A stretch of 64,000 nucleotides of DNA from Clostridium sp. LS. Lineage in GTDB: Bacteria; Bacillota; Clostridia; Clostridiales; Clostridiaceae. The notes below the pieces were generated by a model that worked only from the letters and a program-made list of their open reading frames with translations, was not told where the DNA came from and made no database searches. Position 1 is the stretch's first letter, and each line of letters opens with the position of its first letter. Below are positions 8,879 to 18,709 of this stretch, piece by piece. A program made the position numbers and the translations under genes. The stretch spans positions 62,001 to 126,000 of the forward strand of contig NZ_AUUU01000051.1 in the NCBI RefSeq assembly GCF_002760435.1. Direction: 5' to 3'.

Positions 8879-9885
8879 ATTTTTCTCCCAAAAACTGAAT
8901 ATTTAATTTGACATAAAATCTGATCTATTATATTCTTTATAGGCCTGTAAACTTTATTTACTACCTTATACATTTTAGGGTTGAATGACTTTACATATAT
9001 TCCAATTTTAGCTTTAATACCAAGCTTCTTGTAAAACTCTTTATACTTAGGCTGTTTCAATTTTTTTATATCGCCTTTAATGAAATATAATTGATATTCA
9101 TATAGCTTTTTTCTTTCTTTAATCTTTTTAGAATATTTAAATTGAGAGTATATATTAAAATTGTCCAATATAGAAATAAGCTCCTCTTGATTTTTGACTA
9201 TTCTCTCTTCATCATTTAATCTATAAAATAGATTAAATGTTGCTGAATTTTCTACTCCTACTCTATATACAGACATAATATCCTTCATGTAATGCGCATA
9301 ACCCTTACTTGTTATTATTAACTGTGAAGGAAGGTCGCCAACAACCGCAGTTTCATACCAATATGGAGGATTTTTCATAGCATTTTTTAAATACACTCTT
9401 GATGCTGTTGGAATAAATCCTAATTTTGCAATTTCACCACAATCAAGTTCTTTACTATCCATTTCTTTTGAAATCATTGTTCCTATTATGTTTCTTTTAG
9501 TATTTATTTTATATGCATTATGAAAACATAAGGTACAGCCTGGATTCCTCTCCATATAATCAATTTGTTTTTGTAATTTATATGGATCTATCCAGAAATC
9601 GTCACCTTCACACTCTGCTATATATTTTCCGCGTGAAGCCTCATAAACTCTTTTTTCATTATTTGCCATACCTACATTCTTTTCTGAAGTAATAAGCCTT
9701 ATTTTTTCTGGATGCTTTTTCATATAATCCCTTATTATTTCTCTCGTATTATCTGTACTGCAATCTTCTCCTATAATGATTTCGTATTCAAAATCTGTTT
9801 TTTGATTTAAAAAACCTTCCAAAGCGTCCCCTATATATTTTTCATGATTATAGGTAATACAATTAATGCTAACTAAAATGCTCAT
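8875..9885 (-). CDS. Glycosyltransferase family 2
   Basis: GT-A fold inverting glycosyltransferase. The N-terminal nucleotide-sugar domain shows VSINCITYNHEKYIGDAL, GEDCSTDNT (D41) and a metal-binding DxD equivalent in ECEGDDFW (residues 94-96). The C-terminal part (from about 230) is basic and probably lies against the membrane. Its 336 aa length is normal. Donor and acceptor sugars cannot be inferred. It is coupled to the flippase downstream by a 4-base overlap, and the other flippase gene ends 8 bases upstream. Confidence 0.9.
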   Translation of the reverse strand: MSILVSINCITYNHEKYIGDALEGFLNQKTDFEYEIIIGEDCSTDNTREIIRDYMKKHPEKIRLITSEKNVGMANNEKRVYEASRGKYIAECEGDDFWIDPYKLQKQIDYMERNPGCTLCFHNAYKINTKRNIIGTMISKEMDSKELDCGEIAKLGFIPTASRVYLKNAMKNPPYWYETAVVGDLPSQLIITSKGYAHYMKDIMSVYRVGVENSATFNLFYRLNDEERIVKNQEELISILDNFNIYSQFKYSKKIKERKKLYEYQLYFIKGDIKKLKQPKYKEFYKKLGIKAKIGIYVKSFNPKMYKVVNKVYRPIKNIIDQILCQIKYSVFGRKI

Positions 9886-9893
9886 ATTTTTCC

Positions 9894-11387
9894 CTACTCT
9901 TTTGAAATTTTCAATTTAACAGCAATATTAAATAATATTCTAATTTTATTTATTAATCTTTTTAAAACTAATTCCTTACACCTGTCAATTACTTCATTTT
10001 GAATCTCATCTTTCATCCAAAATAAAATGGATATATATACTAATATTCCAACTATTACTTGAACTACATTTGCTACAAAACCATTTTTAAAATATCCACC
10101 TATAGGAGTGATAATTACAGCCATTATTATCGCCGCCATTGCATATTTAATAGTGCTAATTAACATTGACCCAATAGGTAGTTGTTTTCTAACCAAAATC
10201 ATCTGAATGCCAATTCCAATAAACTCTGCTAAAATTAAAGAGATCACGGCCCCGTATGCTCCATATTTCCCTATTACTAACACATTCATAATTAGATTAA
10301 TAGCTGCTGCCAGCAATATTGATATTGTATATTTATTTTCTTGTTTTGTTGCAATTAAATATTGAACCCCAATAATATTAGCCCAGCTCACGGCTACTAT
10401 TATTGTAGAGCTTATTTCTAATAACTGGCCTATTACTGAATACTCATAACCTAAAAACCAAGAAATAAGAATCTTTGAAATTGCCATTATTCCTATAGCC
10501 ATTGGAATTGATATATATGAAATAAACATAAACGTTTTTTTTACCACTTCTCTTACATCTTCCTTCTGACCTTTCCCCACCATATTTGCAACCCTAGGCA
10601 TTAATACTATTCCAACAGATGATATTAAGGATAAAATCATACGGATTATTCTCTGTGAATAGTCATAAAATGCTACCTGCTCCGTTGTTGATAATACTCC
10701 TACCATTGTCCTCGCAAGTAATGTATAAACTTGAGTTGCGACTTGAGGAAGAAAAAGAGCCATCAATGGTTTAATAGTTCCTTTAATTATTTTCAAATCA
10801 ATTTGTACCCTCTTCATATAATGAGGAAGATAAATCCACATTATTACCGTTCCACCAATGCTTATAATTGCAGTAAGAAATATATATAAAATTAGATCTT
10901 TAGAACTTTTTACAAAGATAAAAATACTTAAAACTCCAATTAATTTTACCAAGCTATTTCTTATAACTATTTTCTTGAAATCTTCTAAACCCATAAAAAG
11001 CCATGATATGTCAAGCATAACTGATATTATGTTTAATCCTTGTGCTACATACACTAATTTGTATTCTGTTATATAAAACAAAATTGAACAATAGTATATA
11101 ATTAAAGAAATTGAATTGGTAATTAGTTGAGTTGTAAACAAACTCCAAAATGTTCTATTGATCTTTATTTTGTCATCTCTTACATATGCTATTTGGCGAT
11201 TACCATACATTTGCATTCCTAACATTCCAAATAACATAAAATAACTAACTATAGATAATGTATACGAATTTAATCCCATTTGATCAGGTGTAAATATTCT
11301 AGTCATATATGGCATTGTAATAAGCGGAATAAATAAACTCATTATTTGATATAGGGTATTATAGATATAATTTTTTATAACACTCAT
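9894..11387 (-). CDS. Polysaccharide flippase, Wzx/RfbX type
   Basis: Membrane protein of about 497 aa with about 12-14 spans. The N-terminus MSVIKNYIYNTLYQIMSLF with MPYMTRIFTPDQMGLNSY is the classical Wzx/RfbX group (Polysacc_synt) that translocates undecaprenyl-PP-linked O-units. The frame extends to 11441, but the ATG at 11387 has AGAGGT well placed, and the extra residues would interrupt the usual N-terminus. It differs in subgroup from the flippase at 7406, suggesting that two different repeat units are exported from locus C. Confidence 0.9.
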   Translation of the reverse strand: MSVIKNYIYNTLYQIMSLFIPLITMPYMTRIFTPDQMGLNSYTLSIVSYFMLFGMLGMQMYGNRQIAYVRDDKIKINRTFWSLFTTQLITNSISLIIYYCSILFYITEYKLVYVAQGLNIISVMLDISWLFMGLEDFKKIVIRNSLVKLIGVLSIFIFVKSSKDLILYIFLTAIISIGGTVIMWIYLPHYMKRVQIDLKIIKGTIKPLMALFLPQVATQVYTLLARTMVGVLSTTEQVAFYDYSQRIIRMILSLISSVGIVLMPRVANMVGKGQKEDVREVVKKTFMFISYISIPMAIGIMAISKILISWFLGYEYSVIGQLLEISSTIIVAVSWANIIGVQYLIATKQENKYTISILLAAAINLIMNVLVIGKYGAYGAVISLILAEFIGIGIQMILVRKQLPIGSMLISTIKYAMAAIIMAVIITPIGGYFKNGFVANVVQVIVGILVYISILFWMKDEIQNEVIDRCKELVLKRLINKIRILFNIAVKLKISKE

Positions 11388-11763
11388 ATTTTTACCTCTT
11401 AGTACTTCAAAATTATAATCATTTCTTGTTTTACTTACCAAATATTAAATTTTCGAATTATATTGTTACTTTCTTTTATAAAGGCTTTATTTCAAAGATC
11501 ATCATCTACCTTCCTATGTAAATTTTATTAAAATACTTTATTTTAATTTCATAGAAATATTGAATTTTATACTTAACAATATTTTCTTATGTTTTATATT
11601 ATTCATTAAAGTGTTATTATATGATTTTTTCTTAAATAAATTTTAAAAATCATCTGCAAATTAAACTTATACAGTAAAATAACAATTACTAAATATGGAT
11701 CCTATAAATAAAAATAGTCCCAAATTTTTATGAGACTATTCTTTAATTCTATTATATTTATAC
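11388..11763. other. Intergenic break inside polysaccharide locus C
   Basis: 376 bases with no convincing ORF. A hairpin terminator for the upstream minus-strand gene lies at 11713-11740. The remaining stretch is extremely AT-rich and presumably contains the promoter of the 11387-5445 transcript, but no clearly spaced promoter pair was identified. This splits locus C into at least two transcription units. Confidence 0.4.
11713..11740 (-). terminator. Terminator after the 11764 gene
   Basis: Inverted repeat aatagtccc / gagactatt around an AT-rich loop, followed on the minus strand by TTTTATTTATAGG. It lies 24 bases after the stop of the glycosyltransferase-like gene. Confidence 0.65.
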
Positions 11764-12771
11764 TTAATTTATTACTTTTAATAATGCGTTTAATACTATC
11801 ATTTCAGGTTTAACATAATTATTGTAGTAATATAAGTTATTCTTCATTATTTCCTGCCGTTTCTCTTTATTGTTGATTAAGTATGTTAACACCTCAATTA
11901 GCTCATCAGCATTCCTAAACTCTATATAATTCTTCCCATTCTTAAATTCTCCAGGCAATTCATAATATAACGGTTCACTTACTATTACTCTTGAAGCTGC
12001 TACATACTCTCCTAATTTCCAGCCTATAGATTTGTGCAATCCTGTTGTTGAAATACATATTTCTGTTTCTTTGAGTATATTTAAAAACTTATCTCTCTTA
12101 GTGATGTCAGTATTTTTTGTAATAAATTCCGAAAAATATTTTCTTGCAAATTCACTATCCTCAATTCCTCCAATAAAATTCTCTTTGAAATTTTCTTTGC
12201 AAGCCTTAATACACTCTACTCTAAAATTATTAATTTCTTCTCTTTCTTTTCTGACATCTTCATTTTCTATTTCCTTTGAATTTGTATCCCAAACTCTAGT
12301 TAAAAAACAAATTTTAGGCTTATCCTCACTAATTGAAAAACTTTCAAAATCTTCTGGATAGAAATTATATTTGTAGTTTTTAATAATTTTGATAAGCTTA
12401 TTCTTTATTACTTCTTTAAGATCTAATATATTGCCATTTTTACTATAAACATTATAATTTAATCCTAATGGATAAGATTTAAAATTGTATTTGCTTGCTT
12501 CAATAGATTTGAAACTTCTTTTAAAATAGTAATCAATATTATCAATTTTCATAACTGTTTTTGCATAAAACTCTTGCTCATCCATAGTATCAAAGATAAC
12601 TTTTATATTATCATTAATAATAACTTCTAGAATTTGTTTTCCAGTATCATATTTATTTTCTTTAGAAAGTTCTACTATTCCTTTCTTGTTTAATTCAACA
12701 AAACCAGCAAAAATTTGATTTAAATGCTTTACTTTAGAGTGTAAAATTAGATGGCATTTTATTCTTTTCAT
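11764..12771 (-). CDS. Glycosyltransferase-like protein (GT-B C-terminal half recognisable)
   Basis: 335 aa from the ATG at 12771, chosen because GGAG lies 11 bases upstream, whereas at the ATG at 12792 GGAG falls inside the coding sequence. The C-terminal third (TTGLHKSIGWKLGEYVAAS, then VSEPLYYELPGEF and a closing helix) resembles the donor-binding half of GT-B glycosyltransferases of the GT1/GT4/exostosin-like type. The N-terminal half is not recognised. No signal peptide is seen. It is the last gene of the transcript before a terminator and follows a GT2 gene by 29 bases. A role in adding one sugar of the repeat unit is inferred from context. Confidence 0.6.
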   Translation of the reverse strand: MKRIKCHLILHSKVKHLNQIFAGFVELNKKGIVELSKENKYDTGKQILEVIINDNIKVIFDTMDEQEFYAKTVMKIDNIDYYFKRSFKSIEASKYNFKSYPLGLNYNVYSKNGNILDLKEVIKNKLIKIIKNYKYNFYPEDFESFSISEDKPKICFLTRVWDTNSKEIENEDVRKEREEINNFRVECIKACKENFKENFIGGIEDSEFARKYFSEFITKNTDITKRDKFLNILKETEICISTTGLHKSIGWKLGEYVAASRVIVSEPLYYELPGEFKNGKNYIEFRNADELIEVLTYLINNKEKRQEIMKNNLYYYNNYVKPEMIVLNALLKVIN

Positions 12772-12800
12772 TAAATTGACTTCTCCTTGCATTATTAAAA

Positions 12801-13700
12801 TTAATTTATCTCTTTAAGTTTGCCCATAAAATAAAGTAAAGAAATTTCTACTACATTAAGAAAACAAGCAATATATAATAATGGTATTAATCTTTTATCA
12901 TAATATGTTTTACATAAATACTTTCTAGATTGAAAATTAATAATATTATTACTAATTTTGTCCTTCAAATTCCTCTTACTACCCGCTTTTTTATGATTAT
13001 GGATATAATAATCGCTTATTGATAAACATTCACTGTAGGATTTGTTACGTAACTTAATAGACAATATATTCTCCTCATTATATAGGAAAGTGTTTTCATC
13101 TAATAATCCAATTTCTTGTAAAACCACATTCTTTATAATAAAAAAGCTTCCTGGTACCACTTGTACTTTTGCAATAGATGAATCCTTCTCATCAATCATA
13201 ATTTTTTCCTTTTTATTAGATGATCTAAACCTTGATAAAAAATTTATATATCCGGTTATTATATTCTTTTTATCCGGTATTCTCCAACAAGCATTTCTTG
13301 GATTCAATTCACTATTTAATATCATCATTGCTCCAATTAAAGCTATATCTTCTCTGTCTTCAATCTTATTTATTAAATTCAAAAAAATTTCTTTGTAAGA
13401 TATTATTACATCAGGATTCATTATACATATATATCTTATTGCACTCAGCTTATTATTAATAAATTTTATCCCACAATTATTTCCGCCTGCGTATCCGCTA
13501 TTTTTTAGATTTTGAATAACATAGATATTTTTAATGTCTTCATATTTTTTAGATAATATATAAAAAGAGTTATTAGAGGAATTATTATCTACTATAACAA
13601 TGGGATATTCAATATTTAACTTAATCAAATTATCAACACTTTGTTCTGTTATAACATAATCATTATAATTAAGTATCACTATTGCAATTTCAGATTCCAT
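12801..13700 (-). CDS. Glycosyltransferase family 2 (rhamnosyltransferase-like)
   Basis: GT-A glycosyltransferase of 299 aa. Signatures are AIVILNYNDY, VIVDNNSSNNS, the NSGYAGGNNCGI motif typical of the WbbL/RfbF rhamnosyltransferase-like subgroup, and a metal-binding MNPDVI. A hydrophobic stretch near the C-terminus (LIPLLYIACFLNVVEISLLYF) suggests membrane association. dTDP-rhamnose made by the rfb genes at 32338-35806 is a plausible donor (inference). Its start overlaps the upstream polymerase gene by 11 bases, so the two are probably translationally coupled. Confidence 0.88.
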   Translation of the reverse strand: MESEIAIVILNYNDYVITEQSVDNLIKLNIEYPIVIVDNNSSNNSFYILSKKYEDIKNIYVIQNLKNSGYAGGNNCGIKFINNKLSAIRYICIMNPDVIISYKEIFLNLINKIEDREDIALIGAMMILNSELNPRNACWRIPDKKNIITGYINFLSRFRSSNKKEKIMIDEKDSSIAKVQVVPGSFFIIKNVVLQEIGLLDENTFLYNEENILSIKLRNKSYSECLSISDYYIHNHKKAGSKRNLKDKISNNIINFQSRKYLCKTYYDKRLIPLLYIACFLNVVEISLLYFMGKLKEIN

Positions 13701-14970
13701 ATATCTCCCCCATTCTTAAATTTGGGTTATCAATCAATCGATCTCTATCTTTTGCTTTTTTCAAATTAACCTCTAAGTAAATCATAATTATAACTATATA
13801 TATAGGACCGAAACCCCAATAGAATTGTAGTATATTGGGAAGTAATATAGTTAAATAAATTATATATGCTACATACATATATTTATTTTGCTTACTGTAC
13901 ATTTTAAAACCATAAATATACATCTTTGCAAATAAGCAAATAACCCACACTCCGCCAATAATTCCATACATATATACAAATGCAGTTATCCCATTATCAT
14001 TTAAGTAGTATTGTTTATCAACACCTGCAGCTAAGTAGGCTTTTTCATTCAATTCATTAATATAACCTCTTCCTAAAACAGGTGAATCCTTTAACTGATT
14101 TAAATAATTTTCTTTTCCCAATTCCCTAATTATATAATTGGGATCAGTATTACGAATATTCTTATCCAAAACAGATGCATATTGGCTAATTAATGGAGTA
14201 GTTAATAAACATCCTAGTATTATTACTCCAAATATTATTCCTGGTATCTTAATTAACAAATTTTTTTTCCATAAAAGAATCATTGCAGCACTAGATAGCG
14301 CTATAGCTAATATTGCAAGTCTTCCACGAATAATAAAAATATTATAAAAGATTAATAAGGATAAAATTATAATATTCTTTTTCATCTGCCTTTTTTGAAA
14401 TATATTTTCTATGACGAAAAAAAATAATATACTTATTAAGGTTGAATCAAAATGCAATCTAGTTCCTCCATACCTTGACGATTCAGGAACATAAAGAAAC
14501 AATACTTTGCTTACTAAAAAATACTGTACAGTGTATATTGTTAATGCCATAATTCCTAAACAGGATATTACTTTTTGGAGATCAATTCTATTTTTTTCAC
14601 TAGCACATATAAATTTTGTTAGCGGAAAATACATTAAAAATAGGATTAAAAAAAATCGTTGGGGGCGTATACCTAATAAAATACTTTGTCCATATAGTTG
14701 CATCCCTCTAATTGAACTTAGAATTACTAAAACAAGAACAAAGACTATTTCAGTTCTAAACATATAGCTTTTAATTTTTACCTTTTTATATTTTGCTAAA
14801 ACAAATATACTCCAAAGCACACTTAATGCTAATGGTATATCATCATAATTAAATGTACCTCTAATGCTTATATTGTCTACATCTACTAAATAAAAGCAGT
14901 TTTCAATTAAAATAATTACTATGGATAAAATGATTAATTCAATTGAATTATTCTTAAGCTTTATGTGCAT
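13690..14970 (-). CDS. Wzy-type polysaccharide polymerase / O-antigen-ligase-like membrane protein
   Basis: 426-aa protein with about 10-12 membrane spans and a large hydrophilic loop around residues 255-310 (containing DKNIRNTDPNYIIRELG and SPVLGRGYINELNEKAYLA), the layout of Wzy polymerases and O-antigen ligases (Wzy_C-like). It would join repeat units on the outer face of the membrane. Sequence alone does not separate polymerase from ligase; a Gram-positive host and the Wzx/Wzy context favour polymerase. It is the only such gene in locus C; a second polymerase candidate is at 39901. Ribosome binding site AGGGAGGG is close to the ATG. Confidence 0.8.
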   Translation of the reverse strand: MHIKLKNNSIELIILSIVIILIENCFYLVDVDNISIRGTFNYDDIPLALSVLWSIFVLAKYKKVKIKSYMFRTEIVFVLVLVILSSIRGMQLYGQSILLGIRPQRFFLILFLMYFPLTKFICASEKNRIDLQKVISCLGIMALTIYTVQYFLVSKVLFLYVPESSRYGGTRLHFDSTLISILFFFVIENIFQKRQMKKNIIILSLLIFYNIFIIRGRLAILAIALSSAAMILLWKKNLLIKIPGIIFGVIILGCLLTTPLISQYASVLDKNIRNTDPNYIIRELGKENYLNQLKDSPVLGRGYINELNEKAYLAAGVDKQYYLNDNGITAFVYMYGIIGGVWVICLFAKMYIYGFKMYSKQNKYMYVAYIIYLTILLPNILQFYWGFGPIYIVIIMIYLEVNLKKAKDRDRLIDNPNLRMGEIYGI

Positions 14971-15018
14971 ATTTACCCTCCCTTCATTAATTTATTTATA
15001 AAAAACTAACCTTTAGTT

Positions 15019-16077
15019 CTAGTTTATATATATTTTTTCGTATTCACTGCACAATCTATCAATTGAGTATTCTTTTATTGCATATTCATATGCATAATTC
15101 ACTTTACTTTCTCCAGAAATAATACATTCCTCTATTTTCTCTTGCAAATCTCTATAATCACCACTTTTAAATAAATACCCACTATCCTTTGTTATGATAT
15201 TTTTAGGTCCGTCAATATTACTTGCTATTACTCTTGTCTTAGAAGCCATTCCCTCAATAATTACAAGACCAAATCCTTCATATCTTGACGGCAAGATCAA
15301 AATATCCATGCTTCTTAGCAGTTCTGGAATATTTTCAACATTACCTAAGAATTTCACCCTTTCTCGCAAATTTAATTGTTCACATAATCCTTTCAGGTAA
15401 TTTAAATCTTCTTTTTGTTGAACTGAAGCATCACCTGCAAAATAAACAATTATGTTATACTTCTCTGCAATATCTTTTACAGCTCTTATTAATAAATCCT
15501 GCCCCTTTTTTTCTATATGAATTCTAGCTATACATACTATATTTATTGTTAAATGATTATTCTTAGGTAAGTTGAATTTTTCAATATCTATACCATTATT
15601 TACAGTGATTATCTTGCTTTTATCAATTAGGTTCTCTATACATTCATCTTCTACTGGTTTTGAGATACAAATAACTTTCTTGCAGAATTTATTTATATCA
15701 ATCACCAGTTTTTTATCGACATTTACTATATTTGTATCATGAATAGTGTATATAATATCTAATTTCTTTATGAACTTTTTAATATATATTGCAAGCTTAA
15801 AAGAGGCTTTATTATGACAATGAATTATTTCAGGATTTTCTTTGCGCATATATCTTAATAATTCTATTATATATATAATATTTTTACTGCTTTCAGGCCT
15901 ATTTATCAGTTTAATTTCAATATTTTTTGCATTAACTTCGTTTAATAATTTTGTATTATAAAGATTATTTACAATGCATAGTCCTTGTTGATCTATATGA
16001 CAATTATTTAAAATATCTATTAGTAGTTTTTCAGCACCACCTGTATCAAAAGACATTATCAAATGTATAACCTTCAT
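15019..16077 (-). CDS. Glycosyltransferase family 4
   Basis: Retaining GT-B glycosyltransferase, 352 aa. The N-terminus VIHLIMSFDTGGAEKLLID is the acceptor-domain signature of GT4 enzymes. The donor domain has ILPSRYEGFGLVIIEGMAS, the EX7E motif that binds nucleotide sugar. Its start overlaps the end of the next GT4 gene by 32 bases, a long overlap but with its own AGGGGG ribosome binding site. Sugar specificity cannot be read. Confidence 0.92.
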   Translation of the reverse strand: MKVIHLIMSFDTGGAEKLLIDILNNCHIDQQGLCIVNNLYNTKLLNEVNAKNIEIKLINRPESSKNIIYIIELLRYMRKENPEIIHCHNKASFKLAIYIKKFIKKLDIIYTIHDTNIVNVDKKLVIDINKFCKKVICISKPVEDECIENLIDKSKIITVNNGIDIEKFNLPKNNHLTINIVCIARIHIEKKGQDLLIRAVKDIAEKYNIIVYFAGDASVQQKEDLNYLKGLCEQLNLRERVKFLGNVENIPELLRSMDILILPSRYEGFGLVIIEGMASKTRVIASNIDGPKNIITKDSGYLFKSGDYRDLQEKIEECIISGESKVNYAYEYAIKEYSIDRLCSEYEKIYIN

Positions 16078-17275
16078 AATTTCCCCCTAATATATTATCA
16101 AAGATATATTCATATCCATTAATTAACGCTTTACTTGTTTTATCCCAAGATAGTTCTTCCATAACTCTTTTCCTTCCAAATGCACCCATTTCGCTTCTCA
16201 TTTCTTTGTTATTTAGCAGCAATTCAATCTTATTAGCCATATCCACTGGATCATTATTTTTAGCATATAATGAAGCTTCCTTTGCTGAATATCTTCCTTC
16301 TGCTAAATCGAATTGTACAATTGGTTTTCCAAGAGCCATATATTCTAAAATCTTGTTCATAGTTGATTTATCATTCATTTCATTATATTCATCTGGATTC
16401 ACACATACATCAGCCGTATTTAAGTAATCTAATAATATTTCATCTGATACTCGACCTGTAAACTCTACAATATCACTTAAATTCATTTCTATAGTCATTC
16501 TCTTCAAGTTTTCCAAGTGTGGTCCTCCTCCGACAATTCCACAAAATATATCATTTCTGCCTTTTATATCTCTCAGGTACTTCACAGCCTTTAAAAGATA
16601 TTCTATACCTTCCTGTTGTCCAATAACTCCCAAATAACCAATCATGTATTTTTTACCTTTTTTAATTTCATCCTTAGGCGGCTGTATTTTCAATCTATCT
16701 AATTTAGGCCCGCTCCTTAAAACAAAGATGTTTTTAGGATCCATCTTTCCTCTTTCAATTGCAATTTTTTTATAGGATTCATTTGTAACAAACGCAGCAT
16801 CACAGTGCTTATATGTTTGTCTTTCAAGCCATAACTGACTTTTATACAATAATCCATATTTCTTAAATTTAGCGTAAAACAGCTCTGGACATATATCATG
16901 GTGATCAAATACATATTTAACTCCATATTTTTTAAACTTCTTTGCAATTAAAAAAATATTATCAGGAGGATTACATCCCTGAATAACATGAAAACCTATT
17001 TCTTTATATATTTTTTTTGCAAGCTTGTACTCACTCCAAAGAGCACTGCCGTATTCCCTAACATAGCCAATTAAACCATTTCCTTCAGAAGGTAAATCAT
17101 GTCTAAATATATTTACTCCTTCTAATACTTCTTCTTCCTTTGTATACCCCTTTCCTTTAGGACATATCACGGATACGGTATATCCATTTGAAACTAGAGT
17201 AATTGCTTCTTGCCATACCCTCGTATCAAACGGAACTGGTAAGTTTTCAACTATTATTAAGATTTTCTTCTCCAT
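16046..17275 (-). CDS. Glycosyltransferase family 4
   Basis: 409-aa GT-B enzyme. N-terminal signature IVENLPVPFDTRVWQEA with VSVICPKGKGYTKEEE matches the WbuB/WcaI-like GT4 subgroup of exopolysaccharide loci. The donor domain shows GYLGVIGQQEGIEYLLKAV and, in place of a classical EX7E, NPDEYNEMNDKSTMNKILEYM, which preserves the second Glu. Ribosome binding site AGGAGG at 7 bases. It lies between the GDP-mannose dehydrogenase gene and another GT4 gene, so a uronic acid donor is possible (inference). Confidence 0.9.
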   Translation of the reverse strand: MEKKILIIVENLPVPFDTRVWQEAITLVSNGYTVSVICPKGKGYTKEEEVLEGVNIFRHDLPSEGNGLIGYVREYGSALWSEYKLAKKIYKEIGFHVIQGCNPPDNIFLIAKKFKKYGVKYVFDHHDICPELFYAKFKKYGLLYKSQLWLERQTYKHCDAAFVTNESYKKIAIERGKMDPKNIFVLRSGPKLDRLKIQPPKDEIKKGKKYMIGYLGVIGQQEGIEYLLKAVKYLRDIKGRNDIFCGIVGGGPHLENLKRMTIEMNLSDIVEFTGRVSDEILLDYLNTADVCVNPDEYNEMNDKSTMNKILEYMALGKPIVQFDLAEGRYSAKEASLYAKNNDPVDMANKIELLLNNKEMRSEMGAFGRKRVMEELSWDKTSKALINGYEYIFDNILGGNYEGYTFDNVF

Positions 17276-17310
17276 TTTTCCTCCTGCAAAAATTCAATCT
17301 ATTGATAATT

Positions 17311-18681
17311 TTAAAAAACCGAACTATATTCAGTTTCTATACTTGTAATTGCATTCTTATTAACATTTTCTATTACCCAATTTAGCCCCTCATAATATCC
17401 ATTATAGTTTATTTCTTTATCTATCCTAACTAGATCTAAAACAATTTTTCCTGGATATCTTCTTAATACTTCCTTAAATTCTTCTTCTTTATTTGCAATA
17501 ACTATGACCTCTGAATCACTAACAACAGCATCTATATCATCTGTTACTAATCTTTGCAGATGTGGGATTTTACTTTCAATAAACTCTCTGTTTGTTCCTG
17601 TTAACTCTGATACTTTAACGTTTTTATCATAAATTAAAATATTAAGACCCTTGCCAAGTAATTTTTCTACTACATCCACCATAGGACTGCAACGTAAATC
17701 ATCAGTACCTGCTTTGAAGCTTAATCCTAATATTCCTACATTTTTCTTTCCTTTACTTATTACCATTTCATAAGCATTTTCTTTTTGTATTGAATTACTA
17801 AACTCAATGCTTTCTATTAATGGAACTTTAATATATAAATCCTTAGCCAATGTCGTTAGCGCCTTCGTGTCTTTTGGTAAACATGATCCACCATATGCAA
17901 AGCCCGGCTTAAAATAATACGGTGAAATATTTAAACATCTGTCTTTACAAAATATTTCCATAGCCTTATGACTGTCAATTCCAAGTTCCTTGCATATATT
18001 GCCTACTTCATTTCCAAATACTATTTTCAGTGCATGAAAAGCATTGTTTATATATTTCATAATTTCTGAAACCTTTATATCAGTGCATATTTTCTCCCCA
18101 GGTAAAGATTTATATAATTCTAACATTATATCCTTTGATTTTTCACATTCGTATCCTATTAATGTAAGTGGAGGATTAAAATAATCTTGAACTGCTGTGC
18201 CTTCCCTTAAAAATTCCGGGTTAGATACTATCCCAAAATCCACTCCATTTTTCTTTCCAGAAATTTTTTCTATTATCTGTGAAACCTTTTTATTAGTACC
18301 TGGTAACACAGTACTTCTTATTGCAATTACATGAAAACCGTTCTTTTCTTTTATTGCTTCACCTATTTGCTTAGCAACATAAAATATATATTGTAAATTT
18401 AGGTGCCCTTCCTTACTACTAGGTGTACCCACTGTAACAATTGATATCTCTGTATTTTTTATTGCATATTCCACATCTAAAGTTGCTTCAAGTAATTCAG
18501 AATCATGGGCTTCCTTAATTAGCCTTTCTATATCTTTTTCAATTATAGTTGCCCTTCCAGAATTAATTAAATTAACTTTAGTAGTGTTAACATCAACACC
18601 TATTACCTTATGTCCCTTGTGTGCTAAACACCCTGCGCTTACACACCCAACATAACCTAAACCAAAAATACTAACTCTCAT
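17311..18681 (-). CDS. GDP-mannose 6-dehydrogenase (AlgD-like)
   Basis: NAD-dependent four-electron oxidation of a nucleotide sugar to the uronic acid. Rossmann motif GLGYVG (7-12), SNPEFLREGTA (153-163), KYINNAFHALKIVFGNE (209-225) and catalytic Cys267 in KPGFAYGGSCLPKD. The His in the NAFHALK motif and the PGFA.GGSCLPKD sequence match AlgD, the GDP-mannose dehydrogenase of alginate synthesis, better than UDP-glucose dehydrogenases. The presence of a mannose-1-P guanylyltransferase at 29246 supports GDP-mannose as substrate. The ATG at 18681 is chosen (GGGAGG 7 bases upstream) over 18696. Product: GDP-mannuronate (inference). Confidence 0.82.
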   Translation of the reverse strand: MRVSIFGLGYVGCVSAGCLAHKGHKVIGVDVNTTKVNLINSGRATIIEKDIERLIKEAHDSELLEATLDVEYAIKNTEISIVTVGTPSSKEGHLNLQYIFYVAKQIGEAIKEKNGFHVIAIRSTVLPGTNKKVSQIIEKISGKKNGVDFGIVSNPEFLREGTAVQDYFNPPLTLIGYECEKSKDIMLELYKSLPGEKICTDIKVSEIMKYINNAFHALKIVFGNEVGNICKELGIDSHKAMEIFCKDRCLNISPYYFKPGFAYGGSCLPKDTKALTTLAKDLYIKVPLIESIEFSNSIQKENAYEMVISKGKKNVGILGLSFKAGTDDLRCSPMVDVVEKLLGKGLNILIYDKNVKVSELTGTNREFIESKIPHLQRLVTDDIDAVVSDSEVIVIANKEEEFKEVLRRYPGKIVLDLVRIDKEINYNGYYEGLNWVIENVNKNAITSIETEYSSVF

Positions 18682-18709
18682 TTTCATCCCTCCCATATTA
18701 AATTTAAAA